From CAZJOD01 sp964547525 (GTDB taxonomy: Bacteria > Bacillota > Clostridia > JAAYHZ01): a stretch of 6,604 nt of DNA. The translations under genes were made by a program, and so were the position numbers. Positions 6,089 to 6,604 of this stretch are shown one piece after another (positions within the stretch are counted from its first letter, which is position 1; each line of letters starts with the position of its first letter). The stretch is taken from positions 1 to 6,604 of the forward strand of contig CAZJOD010000189.1 in the NCBI GenBank assembly GCA_964547525.1, written 5' to 3'. The notes under the pieces are model-generated. The model was not told the DNA's origin. It searched no databases and saw only the letters and a program-made list of their open reading frames with translations.

Positions 6089-6604
6089 TCAATTTCCACC
6101 TGATGCATAATGTACGAACGTTTTAACTTCACTGCTGTTCATTACTGCAGTCATCTCTTCTAAGCCCGCTGCATAAAGTTGTCTTACATATTGTTCCCAT
6201 TCGGTATTGATATCGGCGATTTGTCCGTTTTGAATTCTTGTTATAAAATCATTACGTATTGTATTCAACTGTGGGTTGTATTTATCACTTAACGCCTTAT
6301 ATTGGTCAAATTTCTCAAGAGGCATTGTTGATTTATCATACATTTTATCAGGGCTGATCCAGTTGTCTTCGTTATAGAATCCCCCGTGTTTTTCCCACCA
6401 TGCGATCCATTGTATAATGAAAGGAGTCCACATACGGAAAGGTATTGTATCACCTATAAAATCTCCGTTACCGAAAGTACCGAAAGGTGCCGTACCGGTA
6501 CCTGCATATTTTTTAGGGATCTTTGCAGGATCGGTTCTGACTAAAGGACTTTTATACGGCTCGGATTGCCATGTATAATGTACACCTTCAATACCGTGCT
6601 TGTA
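6089..6604 (-). CDS. Extracellular solute-binding protein of a sugar ABC transporter (LplA/LipO-like), C-terminal part
   Basis: This open frame enters from the window edge and encodes 171 residues before a TGA stop. It is only the C-terminal third of a protein that in this family is usually about 500-560 residues, so the lipoprotein signal and the true start lie beyond position 6604. The first visible residues, YKHGIEGVHYTW, are the typical GxEGxHYxW signature of large family 1 binding proteins next to LplB/LplC permeases. The rest is Trp/Tyr-rich (QWIAWWEKHGGFY) and then helical, as expected for the C-terminal lobe; it ends with the WEQYVRQLYAAGLEEM helix that usually closes these proteins. 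The mature protein should be anchored outside the membrane and deliver an oligosaccharide or modified sugar to the permease encoded next. An internal Met at 6433 is not the start, because homology-like sequence runs on upstream of it. The family is clear; the ligand is unknown. Confidence 0.93.
   Translation of the reverse strand, partial: YKHGIEGVHYTWQSEPYKSPLVRTDPAKIPKKYAGTGTAPFGTFGNGDFIGDTIPFRMWTPFIIQWIAWWEKHGGFYNEDNWISPDKMYDKSTMPLEKFDQYKALSDKYNPQLNTIRNDFITRIQNGQIADINTEWEQYVRQLYAAGLEEMTAVMNSSEVKTFVHYASGGN

Noticed and set aside
6089..6433. A complete 114-residue gene starting at the Met at 6433
   Set aside because: The same frame is open to the window edge and the upstream residues carry the GIEGVHYTW binding-protein signature, so this Met is internal.

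Overview
All seven genes in this window lie on the minus strand, so transcription runs from high to low coordinates. The DNA is AT-rich, and most starts have strong AGGAGG-like Shine-Dalgarno sites. The transporter is of the LplA/LipO-LplC (YtcP) type common in Clostridia and Paenibacillaceae. Together these suggest a low-GC Firmicute, probably a clostridial polysaccharide user, although nothing in the window fixes the species.

In order of transcription, 6604-6089 is the C-terminal part of a large extracellular sugar-binding lipoprotein, cut by the window edge. The gap 6088-5950 holds a strong palindrome that overlaps perfect -35 and -10 hexamers and ends in a short T run. Next, 5949-4972 is a complete MalG/LplC-type ABC permease. 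The 132-bp gap 4971-4840 contains a long inverted repeat just before the Shine-Dalgarno of the next gene. Then come 4839-3730 (sialidase-like beta-propeller with five Asp-box repeats and no signal peptide), 3648-2887 (HpcH/HpaI-type class II aldolase), 2844-2491 (a 117-residue stub of a pectate-lyase-like beta-helix protein), 2506-1511 (NAD-dependent D-2-hydroxyacid dehydrogenase) and 1466-21 (GH32/GH43-like beta-propeller protein with a C-terminal beta-sandwich).

The set reads as a carbohydrate-utilisation operon. An oligosaccharide would be captured by the binding protein and imported by the permease with a partner permease and ATPase that are not in the window. It would then be cut inside the cell by two beta-propeller enzymes that lack export signals. 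The aldolase and dehydrogenase suggest a product catabolised as an acidic 2-keto-3-deoxy sugar, split to pyruvate plus an aldehyde, with a 2-hydroxy/2-keto acid interconversion. The substrate cannot be named from sequence alone. The points most worth a second look are the truncated beta-helix gene whose end contains the next gene's ribosome binding site, the two intergenic inverted repeats, and the two propeller proteins, whose families and substrates are unclear. No RNA genes, CRISPR arrays, insertion sequences or phage genes were seen.
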